DNA of 64,000 nt from Melastoma dodecandrum (taxonomy: Eukaryota; Streptophyta; Magnoliopsida; Myrtales; Melastomataceae): assembly GCA_029817715.1 (NCBI GenBank), contig JARUPY010000190.1:3596001-3660000 (forward strand), written 5' to 3'. The notes below the pieces were generated by a model. That model did no database searches and was not told the origin of the DNA. It saw only the letters and a program-made list of their open reading frames with translations. How positions within the stretch are numbered: position 1 is the stretch's first letter; each line of letters begins with the position of its first letter. Below are positions 23,155-35,561 of this stretch, in pieces. The translations under genes were made by a program, and so were the position numbers.

Positions 23155-26100
23155 GGCTATAGTACACCAAGTATATAGTTAGGGAGTGTATAGAAAAGAG
23201 CTTTCTAGCAGTGTGGTGTTGTGAGGGGAGGGCGATGAACAATAATCATGTGGTAATAATTATATATGAGATTATGAGGCAGACAAACTGCTAATTAATT
23301 TATTAATTTTATGATTTACAAAAAAAATGATAATAAAATCGGGAGTGAAATTGGTTGGACTTGCGGGTACGCAAAGGCAAATGTTGATTGGAAATAAAAA
23401 AATTGGTGACATTTTCTCTTGTTGGTGGAGCTGTCCTTATCATTATACCATTTTTATTAATCCTCCATTAAAAAAATCCTTAATTTAATTGGGATTATTA
23501 TCAGAAATTATAGTTTATAGAAATTCAAAAATTGTATCAATCCCAAGGATCGATTGTTGATAGAAAATGTGGTGTTAGGTTATGATCTTGTGCACTAATA
23601 CTATATGGAAAAAATAGTAAGAATAATTCCGAGAAAAGATTAGCGGCGATATTTCTGGGGACCAGGCATCGTGGCATCATCTCATACTTTAATTAATTAT
23701 GATGAAATCCCCCTAAGACTAGTACAAATTTGCCAATCATACTCGTTTGTCTCATCTAATGTCCTAAAGCAATCCACACGTATCTTACGAAAAATACAAC
23801 AACAAGCTTTTATTTCATGGCAATGATTGGGATGCATGCACGTCGACATCATGAGGAAATGATTTTGGGATGCCCAAAAATGAAACTGTTGAGATCCTCA
23901 CGATCATTCAACTTAGAAAAAAATAAAAACAAAAGGAAAATGAAACGATTATTGTATGTTTCATTGCTTACCTTTTTCTTTAGAAACAAAAATATTTTTT
24001 TGGGTAATTTTTTTATTAATCCCACAACTACCCATCAAAGTATTAAATCATGTTATGGTGTTTAATCTCATCTTTCTTCAAGTAGAGATGGTGCCCACGT
24101 CTACATGTCCTTATATTCTTTTTTTTATTTAATTTAATATATTTAGGATGTAAGATTACCTTGAAGTTAAGCTCAAGTTAAAGATGCGGAGGATGATGAA
24201 CATCTTCTGGAGTTCGACAAGAAAAAGGGATTACCTTTCTCGTCCTTCGCATTCGCCTCCCCATTTGGATGCCGCCTGAAGCAACGTTCTTTCCTTGTGC
24301 TTCGACGATACTGGTTTTTTTCGTCTGCGCTTGTTTGTCTTTGTGGACATAATTTCATCGCTTTTGCATTCGTCTAGATGGATGACAACGATGGCCTTTC
24401 TGCGAATGGGAGGTGGTGCATAATCTCAGAGCATGACATATCGTGACAGCCTCTCAACTAGATCAACCCATTGAGGACAAGCCCAATTCGGCAAATCCAT
24501 TAGGAAGCCACGACGTCGCCTTGGCCCGCATAAAGCTTCATTGTTCTTAAGGCATAAAGTATTCTTTATTACGGGAGTGAATGTTTATTCCTTCTATTTC
24601 ATTTTAAAATTTAGGAAATAAAATGGAACGAAAAGAAAGGAAATGAAATAAAAAGATAAAAAAAGGAAATAAATAAAATTACTTGTCTGTTCCATTTTAT
24701 AGCCAAATCCTTAAACCAAACACACCGTAAGAAAGAACATAATAAAACACATCATGTGAAATATTATAACTAGGGTCTATCAAAAGAAGATATATACATA
24801 CCTTCTTCGTGTGTTTGATGGATCCATCAAAGAATACTTCCTTCAACATCTAATGCGAATATATTTTGATTACTTTGTTCACAAATATTCCTGTCCACCT
24901 TGTTGGATAGGAAAAACAAAATAACATGTACTTTGTTTGAAACGCGTTTGTAATAAGGAAATTTGATTAAAGAAAAAGGAGATGTCGAGGAATATTATCG
25001 TGACCGACAGACAAATAATCTAATGTTAGACATTAGCACAACTTACAATCAAAGAACCTCCTCCCAGCTTACATTGTTATTCAATTTGAAAATCTAACCA
25101 ATTTGAAATCAATTTATTCCATATACAACTTATCCTAAAAGAGACTGTCTTCTAGCTCCACCGTGTGATATTGGACAATAGGAGAAAGATATGGGGGCAC
25201 GATGGACGACCTCCTCCGAAGCAGTCCATGCCCTTCGTCCGACCATTCGGTGCCCCAACTATTACACACCCCCACACTTTAATTGGCTCGGTTTCACCCT
25301 CCAAAGAAACCGTGCCGAATCCAGTAATCAACATTGCATGAAGATCTCTGTCTTTTTTACCGCATCTCAAGCTTAATCCTCCGTAAACTTTATAAGATAA
25401 ATTAACGAATAATGAGTGTCAAAAATCAAAATTTTAGCTAAGGATTTAGACATTTAAAAAATTCTAACTCACCCCTTCCTTAAGCTTTCTCAAATTTAGG
25501 TTAACCTCGAAACCAGCAACCACATGCTGTTCCTGAAGAAGACTGATCAATTGATCTTCGCATGTATTCTCATCCAAAATTTGACTAATTTGTTCGTAAG
25601 TGTGCTCAATTGCAAAGTTTCTATCCCGAAAAGATTCTCTTGCTTTCATACTGATACCATTATCATACCGAACATTTAAATGAAACATACGTCAGTAAGT
25701 AAATAAATAAATGATTAATTAATAATAAAGATAACACTTACTATTTTGGGCAGAAGAATTCTAATTCTTTCTCTTGGGTCTTCATTATTAGGCCTTTTAT
25801 GATAAATACAATTCAATGGATAATCAGACTCTTTGGTGAGCATTTTGGCCCTTTTTTTTGTTATATATGAGATTTTTCGATACCATGCTGAAAACTTATC
25901 ATTTGATCTAAAACTTGTAAAACCTGATTTATATTATATAATTTAATAAAAAATTATTAATCTTAAAGAAAAAGAGAGAATCGGTAAACCCTTGGACGTC
26001 CTACATGTGAACGTGGAATAGATGGGCCATGTTGCCTACGCATCAGCATCGCCCATGCGAAAACATGACCAAGAGTTCGTCTTTGGGAGCCTTTCCTTGA
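23155..26100. other. Intergenic region, no confident gene
   Basis: Upstream of the minus-strand CASPL gene. AT-rich throughout. Two short exon-like open stretches on the minus strand (25464-25690 and about 25745-25860) are noted separately. I see no RNA gene, LTR pair or recognisable protein in the rest. Confidence 0.5.
25464..25860 (-). other. Possible pair of exons of an unrecognised gene or gene fragment
   Basis: On the minus strand an open stretch around 25860-25750 (containing LTKESDYPLNCIYHKRP) ends at a good donor (GTAAGTG near 25742). A second open stretch (25688-25464, containing MKARESFRDRNFAIEHTYEQ) ends at GTGAGTTAG near 25470. Residue composition is protein-like, but no family is recognised and the intervening acceptor is weak. 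It may be a fragment of a transposed gene or a chance open frame. Confidence 0.25.
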
Positions 26101-26189
26101 CGTCAAAATCAAATGAATGTTTTTAAGCAAACATCAGTCGACCACACACGGTTTCTTACATACAGAAACAGTTGTCTTTGTCCATTCTG

Positions 26190-28200
26190 ACATGCCCCAT
26201 CCATCAATATTCAAAAGTTCCCCTATGTGTTGCCATTATTATTATTATTATTTTTTTGTTAATGTTATCCACAAAATGAATGATCCCCAGTTAAGTCTTC
26301 TGTCTTCTCATCCTCCTTGGAAAAAGGTTAGTAAGTTAGCAGAGACAGAATCTAGTCTTTTCCCCCATTTGATTTCATGAGGATATAATAATTTACTAAG
26401 CCTTTGGCATTGGTTATATTGATAGGAGCCAAGAGACGAGATTGCAACAGGATTAGCATTTTTACAGATGGAACCTCTCACGGTGTTTATCTGTTCCTCA
26501 ACATTACCTTAAGCAAATTAGGGAGTGGCACCTACTGATTCTAAAAATTAGTAAAGCAGAAAGAGCTTCTTTTTCTTTTCCTTTATTGGAATTTATTTAA
26601 TATGATATGTCTCAAATTAAATCATTTAACGGATTTTCTTTTAATGTCGTTAAATGTAATTTAAATATATTTTAAAATAACGTCTTCTTATATTTAAAAA
26701 ATTATACAACCCCCGACCCCAACAAAAATCTCATAAAATTTTACCCTAATAACGTTAATCATGAGTTTTCTTCTTTGATCGAGTGGAAACCAGAAAAGAA
26801 GGAAATAAATAAACCCTAAAATAATATGTCAATGGATCAGCGGTACGCGTCAACGCCCCCTCGCCATGTCCTCACAGCAAATCCATGACACTCCCCGGTT
26901 TGTCTTTGCGTTCACACTCGCACACCTCGCCCCTTTCTCATCTAATAAATGTATACATCTTGTTATTGGAGGAGGTGTTATGATAGGATACCCAAGGTTG
27001 TGAAAATCACAATATGAGTGGAGGATCGGACGAGTTTACGATTTTATGGTTCAAGGCAAATTTAATCACGTTAGTCACAATCCTGACGAGTTTTAAGTTT
27101 CCATTTTACTTACCATCCTACGAGTTTATAATTTTGCATTCTCCTCCTGATCCGGTTTAGAATCTCTATTTTAACGGCCTCCATGATACCCATTTTTTGT
27201 ATTCTAAAATAGCAGCAACATATTTTCTGAAAATCCTAAATGGGACAGTTAGTAGAGACACATTTTTACGTCCAGATCAAGAGCAAGCCTTTTAGAGAAT
27301 ATTGTGCGACGTGCTCCGTGGTCATCATCGGGTCAAGGACATCATGTTGGGAAACTATGAGAGATTTTCATATAAAAATTTAGAAAATGAAGATAAGATT
27401 AATGAATTGTAGGGAAAAAAAAAAGAGAAAACAGGAAAGTCTCTTTCCTTTAATACTAGAAATGAGGGCCAAGAGCATCCCATTCCCATCGAAGGAGATT
27501 GATTGGAGATAGTCAAAGATCAAGAAAGAATGGACCTGTTGTTCCTTAAATTATTACTAAAACTCTTCCAACTGCACGTACACACCTATACCCGAACAAA
27601 AATTATCACGATTGTTGTCAAAAGTCCTCCCCCATCGTGCTTGTTCATACTGAAAGTCGGCAATGGCCATTTATTATCACTATCGTTGTTGTTTTGTTTC
27701 TGTCCCCTATGAATGATCCGACTTAGTTTCATCTTTTCTCAGTTGCTTAAAAAAGGTCAGTAGTTTTATACACAGAATTTGGTCATCACTTATCCATTAG
27801 TCTTAGATCGTCACTAGGTTTTGGCTTAGTTTTATGGTGAGCTCGATAAATATGGATAGAGACGAGGGTAGCCGATTTTCATGCCTAACTATCATTCAGT
27901 AACATAGTAGCATCATTTATTGTAATAATTCCCACTTCTAAATATTCCCCCACCTTATCAAAATACCATAAAAAAAATTAAATTCGTGATAGTTATTATT
28001 ATGCAATCGCGTGATTTCAAAATTCAATGTAATAAATTAATAGCTCGTACGATTTTAAATACGATGCCTTGAAATAAGATATTGGATAAATTTGTCGCTG
28101 GAATTAAATGTGAAAGGGGGGTTCACACGCTTCCCCACCCAACTTCTGTTTAATTCCAAAACCCAATACCCAAACCCCGGCTTCTCTCCTTCCTTGCTTC
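26190..28200. repeat. Duplicated non-coding region before CASPL1 copy B (matches 8729-10740)
   Basis: The match to the region in front of CASPL1 copy A begins near 26190 at 'gacatgccccatccatc' and runs to the gene. No coding sequence is recognisable. Confidence 0.75.
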
Positions 28201-28210
28201 TTCTCATGTG

Positions 28211-28218
28211 TATATAAA
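28211..28218 (+). promoter_or_regulatory. Candidate TATA box of CASPL1 copy B
   Basis: TATATAAA 60 bp before the ATG at 28271, placing a start site about 30 bp downstream and implying a short 5' UTR. The equivalent motif is present in copy A. Confidence 0.6.
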
Positions 28219-28270
28219 ACACACTCCATCCCTATTTCTACCATCCAGGAACATCGCACCTCTCGGACAT

Positions 28271-29501
28271 ATGGAGACGACGAAGGACGCCGGTGTCGTG
28301 CCCAGAGGAGGAGCCAAGGCCTGGGAAGTCGGCCTCAGGGTGCTCGCCCTTGCCCTCACGCTGGTGGCCGCCATCGTCCTCGGCCTAGACAAGCAGACCA
28401 AGGTTGTCCCTCTTCAGCTGACCCCGAGCCTGCCGCCGCTCGACGTCCCTGTCCACGCCAAGTGGCATTACCTCTCCGCCTTCGTGTAAGTCGCTCGCAC
28501 TCCATGTGGCGTAAGCTGTCCGCGTTACTGTTAAGTATTCCTCTTTGTCTCTTCTCCATATGTCGATATGTACACATTTTATTTAATATATTTGCCGCTT
28601 TATCCTAGAAAGGTCGAATTATGTGCACCATGGTAGCAGCAAGTTATTAACATGGATTATTATTATCTTAAAATTTGTGTATAAAAACCATATTTTAAGG
28701 TAGTTCTTAACCACATAAGAAATAATACTATCGTTTAAAGTAATTCAAGTAACGAAATTTTACAAAAAGAAAATAATATTTAGAAATAAAAGTTATTCAA
28801 TGGTAGGAGTCTTGGACTAAACTTCACTAGATTGAGATATATTAAAATTTTTAACCTGTTTATGAAATATTATTAGAAAATTCATTTCGATGAGTAATAA
28901 AAACTTTCATTTTATAATTAAGAGGTTCCTCCAACTGCTCACATCCAACCTAAACGACCAAACGCATTCATTTATTATTACCAACCAAAACCAACCAGTA
29001 ATTAATTCGTCCGGCTTAGCTGTACACTGAAACTATATATTATCTAATATTTCCACCTGTATATATTTAATATTAGTTCCAGCAGCATTCATTTCTTCTG
29101 CTCGTATGGATAAGACTGGATTTTTACGTATGTGATGTATGTTTTAGTTGTTACTTGATCGGCCGTGCAGGTTCTTCGTCGTGGCGAACGCGGTAGCGTG
29201 CACCTACGCGGCCCTATCGCTCATCCTTGTCATCTGCAAGAAACCTTTGGCCTCGTCTGCGGTCATAGTAGGCGACATCGTCATTGCGGCGCTATTGGCC
29301 GCGAGCGGTGGGGCCACTGGGGCCATCGGGGTGATGGGCAAGGAGGGTAACTCGCATGTGAGGTGGGCGAAGGTGTGCGACGTCTTCGGGAAGTTCTGCG
29401 ACAAGGTGGCCGTCTCCCTTGTGTTGTCGCTGGTCGGATCCCTGACGTTCCTCCTGCTCGCGTCTTTTGCAGTCATTGCCACTAACAGGAGGTCTCGATG
29501 A
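28271..29501 (+). CDS. CASP-like protein 1 (CASPL1) copy B, intact
   Basis: Exon 1 is 28271-28485 and exon 2 29171-29501, with a 685-bp GT-AG intron; the joined frame is 181 residues. TM1 carries the conserved Arg (WEVGLRVLALAL, about residues 18-29). An extracellular loop (PLQLTPSLPPLD) follows, then TM2 (FFVVANAVACTYAALSLI), TM3 with conserved Asp (SAVIVGDIVIAALL) and TM4 (VSLVLSLVGSLTFLLLASF), ending in a short basic tail NRRSR. These Arg and Asp residues are typical of the CASP/CASPL (MARVEL-related) family, whose members form plasma-membrane scaffolds. It is the intact twin of the pseudogene at 10819-16789. Its intron lacks the Copia element and shows the empty target site. The length is normal for the family. 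Confidence 0.9.
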
Positions 29502-29938
29502 GGACCGACTTACTTATTGCTCAATCCATGTCAAATGTATGTGCGAGATTATGATTTCAAGTCCAAATTTTCTACTCGTCGAAAAAAAGAATAATCATCA
29601 AGACATTTCTTCAGCGATTGTGTTCCGCTCTACTTTGTATATCACAACATCTTTACCGGTCTAAAATGTTGGGTATGGGATCCCATGACTTTGTACATGT
29701 TAGTGTTAATGTCAACGAACTGTTTAGACATGCAGAGGTGGGGCCAGGGGACTGAGGGTGGCTATATCTCCCTTTAAAATTTAAGCCCCTTGAATAGCCT
29801 CTCGTTCAATTTGGCCCCTTCCGACTGTTTTTTCTGGATTAGCCACCGTAGACATGTCAGTGCACTGTTAATACATGTGAATGTGTGATTCGTATACGTC
29901 AGTTCATTGTTAATATATGCATATGTTACTCACATGTC
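29502..29938. repeat. 3' flank of CASPL1 copy B, truncated
   Basis: Matches the flanks at 1-470 and 16829-17240, including a degraded MITE-like element (29734-29848). The match stops at 'acatgtca' near 29938, where unrelated sequence begins. Confidence 0.75.
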
Positions 29939-31706
29939 ATGAAACGACCTGGAAAATTTTTTAAACTTTTCGTCAATGTCCTCAGGTCATAGTTGACCGG
30001 TCAGCAGCGGAAAACGACGACTTGAAATCCTACCGCAGCCTCCTCCTCTGATCAACTCCACATGAAGAGCGCCACGTGTATATCATTTCCTAATCACTGC
30101 AAAAAAAAAAAAAAAAATTCCCCAACTCGCCGAATACATCACGTCCATGTACATACGAAAACATGGGACTCTTACTCTCTCCCTATCACGCATTTTTTAA
30201 AACCTTTCATGCAAATACATGTCAGAACACAATATATAACTATTCATCAAACAAGTTAGATAACAATCACGGCATCATCATGTATCAAAAAGCATACATC
30301 ATAAAGGTCATACTCCAGCAGTAAGTAGCAAACGACTCCCATGAATCAAACCTCCTCCACATATCGACTGTTCCCAAGGTGCCACGACCACTGTAGTGCG
30401 TCCTCACCCACTCCTCCGGGATCGTCCGGGGCAACAGCAGCAGGTGCAACCGCGAGTGGCGCCACCGCCCCGTTTTCTCCTCTGACACATGGTCGGGAAA
30501 TTCATATATCAATCAAAAGGCAAACACTCACCGGATTACCAATCACATCAAGTCCAGGTGCGGTGTGCTCAACAGAAGATTGAACAGTAATAATACGGGA
30601 CAGATTGTTCTTTCTTTCGATTGGAATAACTCGCACATGCTCACATACCAGCCCATTAGAAATCCCTCGATGCGGCTGATCCCGACTGGGCCGGAAATCG
30701 AACCTTCCGTTTTTTTTTCTTTTGATCAGCGTAGGCTAGCCGGAGTTTCGCAGAACCTCAGCCACCGCCCATCGAAACGGACGTGACTAAACCCATTCTG
30801 CTTACCCGACTGCTTCCTCTTGGTTTGGTCGATACCAGCCACAGCCCCCAGCCGCCATCAAAATTAATTTCAGTGAAGTATGAGGCTGAGTATCAGTAAA
30901 CGCCCTAGACCGATTGTATTATGCACACCCCTTTTCAAGAGTCCTTAAATCATAACCGAGACCTTTAGAGTCTGGCGTAGAAGACGACGGCGCAGATAGC
31001 ATTACGCTCCTGTCGGTCTCTTTTGTTTAACCCCACAACTAGACTTACCCGCCTTCCTCTGGCCGTGCTCTCGTTATTTCCCATCCCCATTACACACACG
31101 ATCATACAATAATGCAAACAGAGACAAATCGCAGGGGAAGGGGATGGAGCGTACCTGGACCATCAAACCCTCACGCCTCACCGTCTTCCCCGAGTCTACA
31201 CGCCCCACGGCCGATCAGCGAGCTCCAGCTCGCTCCCGAGTCCCTCATACACTCCGCGATCCCCGGAATCTGTTGCTTCTTCCTTTTGTTGAGGGTCGGA
31301 GATTTTCTCCTCCTTTAACCCTCGAAGGGGAGGACCCTCGTTCTACAAAAAAGAAGTGAACGATCCCCCCTCCCCTCTTTATGATCTTTTATTCTTTGAA
31401 TCTTGTCTTGTTTCTTAATTTATGTTATTACATCCTCGAATTTAAAGCGTTATAGCAATTAGGTCCTTTTGTTAGCTCACCTTCCAAAACATTAACGCAG
31501 TGAGCAATCACGAATCACTGCCTGAACCCGATTGCGCCTGAGTCAGGGCGTCCCATTTTTCGCGTAATATAATCACACGTAATCGAAACCAAGCTACGAG
31601 AATACCAGACTCTCGTGTCCACGTCGGACTTTGAATCGGTCAACTATTCTATTTCTATTAAGCACTATTATCAAAGTCGTACATTTCCATTTTCTGAAAA
31701 TATGGG
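29939..31706. mobile_element. Possible degraded LTR-type sequence
   Basis: The sequence starting TGAAACGACCTGG breaks the duplicated CASPL1 flank abruptly and resembles the beginning of some plant Gypsy LTRs (TGTAACG-type). No second copy, PBS or pol sequence was found, and no target duplication could be assigned. Otherwise no gene is seen. Confidence 0.3.
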
Positions 31707-32690
31707 TGTAGACATTGAAATTTTATTGATGTCAAAATAATGTCATTCGGCCCAAACCATATATTATGACTGAATATGATTGATTGTCTTTATATTATAA
31801 TACATCACGATGTGAAATATTTTGCACTTATATCTTAGTGTAAATATAATACACGGGCCTGATATTATAAAAAAGTTCAAGCCCAACCCATTTATTATTG
31901 GGTTTTAAAATTATGGCTCAGCCCATATGCTAGCCCTATTAAGCCTAACCCAATTGTAAAATGATCTGGGCTTAGCCCATATAGAGGCCTATTCAAACTT
32001 CGGTCCAATCCAAATGTCTGCCCAATACGGCCTTTAAGCCCATGACTCTTTGTCCCACATCGGAAAGAGAGGGCACCCAAGGGTCCTTCAACTCCTATAT
32101 AAAGGGAGTCTCACCCCCCTCATGAAGACACAAAAAAATTCTCTCTTCTCTCTTATTCTCTTAAGCCCCATTGGGTTATAAAGAGATTCTAGTTATTTTT
32201 TGAAGACCCCTCAGTGGGTGGTGCGGCGCGGCGAAGACCCTTCTGCGGGTGCGGCGCGGCGAAGGCTCCTCGGCGGGTGGTGCGGCGCGGCGAAGACCCT
32301 TCTGCGGGTAGTGCAGCGAAGGCCCCTCTGCGGGTAGTGCGGCGAAGGCCCCTCTTGCGGGTTTATCTCCGAAGGCCCCTCTTGCGGGTATATCTCCGAA
32401 GGCCCCTCTTGCGGGTTTATCTCCGAAGGCCCCTCTTGCGGGTATATCTCCGAAGGCCCCTCTTGCGGGTATATCTCCGAAGGCCCCTCTTGCGGGTTTA
32501 TCTCCGAAGGCCCCTCTGCGGGTATATATATTCGAAGGCCTCATAGCGGGTTTATCTCCGAAGGCTCCTCTGCAGGTTTATCTCTGAAGGTCCCATAGCA
32601 GGACGACGAGATTCTCGTGGTGATATATTAAGAAGTTAAGGCCGTATACCCTGGTTGGGGAAGCTACTGTTACAATTCATGCATTCAGCA
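31707..32690 (+). mobile_element. Possible solo LTR carrying a minisatellite
   Basis: Begins TGTAGACATTG and may end ATTCAGCA. It contains a plant LTR-like block TTTGTCCCACATCGG (about 32049) and a TATA motif CTATATAAAG (about 32095-32104), followed by a CT-rich leader. Boundaries are tentative because flanking target duplications do not match. It is distinct from the LTRs at 32810 and 41403. Confidence 0.4.
32340..32590 (+). repeat. 27-bp minisatellite
   Basis: About seven or eight near-perfect direct copies of a 27-bp unit (core ggcccctcttgcgggt, then ta/tt-tatctccgaa), with looser variants of 24-45 bp on both sides (32200-32340 and 32515-32600). Because 27 is a multiple of three, open frames exist on both strands that read as a 9-residue repeat. 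This is a repeat effect, not evidence for a protein. Confidence 0.9.
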
Positions 32691-32809
32691 AGTACACAAA
32701 TATTTCCCAGTTCTTCCCCCCAAAACTTGGTATAGACCATAACCATGAAGAATAACAGAACTACACAAGATGGATGTGGAAGAAGGCGAATCATCTAGCA
32801 ACTAGCTCA

Positions 32810-35536
32810 TGTAATACCCCAAATTTTTCCATTAAATTTCTTTCATTTTGTTTTCTTTAAATGAATATTTTTTTTTAAGCAAAAAATTAACAAAACCCAT
32901 TCAAAATGAAGACCTAGCCTATATACATAGACATGGGCCTCTAATTTCTTTAATGACATGGTCAAAGCCCATTCAAAATTTATTTTTTCTTTTATTAATT
33001 AAAAAATGACGAAATTGTTAATAAAAAAAAACAAATCATTTGCATTAAATCATTACGATAATGTTTAGCTGATTCATTAACTCCCCCAAAAATTATTACA
33101 TTCCTTATTTAAAAATCCTTCCTTATCTCATCAGAGGAAGAACCTGGACACAATTTCTCTAACCCTTTGAACATTCTTATCACCTTTCAGACGATCCCCA
33201 TAAAAAAAAATCAGAGATTCTCTGGATGATCTCTAAAATCCTCGGAGCCAAAGCATCCCTTTTTTAGACAATCAGACGTCTCACTCCCGGAGGTTGATCC
33301 TCCCAGAGACGTCCCTCCTTCTCTCAAACACGATCCATCCCTCTGAAAAATCAGAGGCCGGCCTCCTTCAGAGAATTCTCCAGCGAATTCCACCTCCCCT
33401 TCTGGAGAATCGGAGACAAATTCCTCCACATACAACCGTAGGCCTACTTCGCCCGACATACACACAGAAACCGGAGCCAAGGACTCATTCTCTCCAGTTC
33501 TGACGAGCCAAAGCCTCCCGACCAACCTACTAAACGGACTCCACGACGTCCTTCTTCCTCCTCGGGCCATCTCGGGGCGAGGCTACCCCTCGGTGAGTTT
33601 TCGATCTTTTTTTGTATATATATATATATTCATTCAGCCCGTCTTTTTATTTAGATCATGACTGACCATCTTTTACATTTGCTGAACTCATCGCATGTGA
33701 TGTGGGGAACGCGAAACTGAGTCCCGACGGAGCAGCTTAGCCTCGACCAGAATGCAAGGGAGTCAGTCCGCAGGCAATAAGTTTCACGTCCATTGTTGGA
33801 ATCAGACAAAATCTGGTTGTATCGGTCTCTTATCCTGTTAACATGATTGTGATTAAATTTTAGCCAATTTGGTTGAGTTTTCCTTTACTTTTGACTAATT
33901 ATACTTGGGTTCTGTATGCTGGAATAACGAATTACAAAAAACGTATGTGTTTGATCTGATCTATTTCTATTCTTCAGACTATACTTTCATTATAAAATTA
34001 ATTTTTATATAAAATACGTTTAATGATCTTTGATATATTATGCACGAATTTATCATTTTTATATTTCAAGTTATGATTTTTTGAACATTAACCATATTTC
34101 TGCCATGTTTTCAGTACTATGCATGATAAACTATTTTTTTTAAAATAGTTTATCATGTTTTGACGTCTTCATGTTTAAAATATGCTTAAAACGATTTCGA
34201 CATGTGATCTGAACCGTTTTCAACAATTTTGTTTTGGTAAAATCGACTTTATTTATTTTCTATGGATCCATTTCCTGTAAAATTTTACAAACATGATATC
34301 CCTTAAGTTAAGCATCTTTTAACACTGGTTTTGCTTCATTTGGATTTCTATATCAAAAGTTACATATTTTTGTTTATGTGGTCTGCAATCAGATCGCTCG
34401 TCGGGTCAGACCCAATTTCGTAAAATTTTCTACTATGTTGAGTTTAATATCTTAATTCTAAAATTTGATATTTCATTTTTTTATTAGGTTAAGAATATAT
34501 TTTTATAATTTTATGATTTTTAGAGCCCGTTTGCATATTTTTTGACATTTTTCTTTAACATTGCATCATGGAGTTATTTTGGGCTCTTTGATTGTTTTAT
34601 TATTGGGCTTGCAGGTACCCGTAGACCATCAACGTCGTTGATCAACTTCAACACACCTAAAAGGAGTCCCTGTAGACGGTGCTCAAGACATGATGACATG
34701 CGGAGTCCGACCGCGGTGGGAGCTTCACAAAAGCGGCCCCAACTGACGAGCTTAGCCGATGACATGCCATCCCGGCCGAGCCTCAGGTACATGAGGGAGG
34801 TGCGGGCCTCCTAAGGTTCTTTTATTTCCACATGTAACGGGCCGTGGGCCCAAGTGCATAGGCCCACGGTCACCATCCTTCCCCGCCCCCTTTGATCTCA
34901 ATAATTGTCTGTGCTTGTCCGCATGCCTTAGGCCCATAGGTTTATTGTCGCATGTTATTTGCTATCAACAAACATGAGTTCGGGTCCAAAGCCTGAATCG
35001 GGTCCAACGCCCGTAAAACATTGACATGAGTCCGGAGTCATGCCCGGATCGGGTCCAACGCCCGTTAAACAAAAGCAAATCTTTTGGAGCAAACGCCACC
35101 TCCCTTTTCGCATGTTAGAATGTAAGAGTTAGTAACTAGGAATCCCCGAACCAACTGTTTTTTTCCGACTTAAACAGCTTTTATAAATAAAGTCGGTGGC
35201 GACTCCGTTTAGTTTACCTAGGTTAAACAACAAAAACCTTTTTACGGAGCCATCATGGATGAGGGACTGACGACACGAGCCGCTCCCGATTCCTCCCGAA
35301 AGTTCCTCCTTCGGATCATGCTCCGCCTTTCGCCCGCCGCCTCTTAGGAAAACAGAGACGGTCGGCGAGGGCCCGAGCAGGCCCAGTTAGGAACCCAGGG
35401 ATGGATCACCCAATTCCCTTCCGCAGCGTCCGACGCTCGAGTCGTGACGTCGACCGGTTGGGCCTTGGGGAGCGGGCCCGGATCCTCGGGTCGTTCAGAC
35501 CGCCTCGCGCGTGCTAGGCCGGAAGGCGCGCGTACA
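32810..35536 (+). repeat. Left LTR of the non-autonomous element
   Basis: 2727 bp. Differs from the right LTR by scattered substitutions and one larger change near 34122-34160, where about 100 bp of the other LTR are replaced by a perfect inverted repeat. The 119-residue open frame on its minus strand (33570-33211) is duplicated in the other LTR and has no recognisable domain. Confidence 0.93.
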
Positions 35537-35543
35537 TCCCGGA

Positions 35544-35561
35544 TGGCGACTCCGCTGGGGA
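35544..35561 (+). other. Primer-binding site of the non-autonomous element
   Basis: TGGCGACTCCGCTGGGGA, 7 bp inside the left LTR. I recall this as an Arg-tRNA-type site of Tat/Ogre retrotransposons; the tRNA assignment should be matched to the tRNA 3' end. Confidence 0.75.

Noticed and set aside
22841..23182. Gly/Ser-rich open frames on the plus strand opposite the CASPL first exon
   Set aside because: They are the complement of a GC-rich Pro/Glu-rich coding exon whose splice sites and downstream exons support the minus strand.
29939..31500. Complete solo LTR
   Set aside because: No matching target duplication, no second copy in the window and no clear right end; kept only as a low-confidence element.
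32176..32546. Repeat proteins of about 110-122 residues on both strands
   Set aside because: Both arise from a 27-bp minisatellite, whose period is a multiple of three; no start context or homologue supports a protein.
33211..33570. 119-residue minus-strand open frame, repeated at 41807-42166
   Set aside because: It lies inside both LTRs and is duplicated only because the LTRs are; no recognisable domain.
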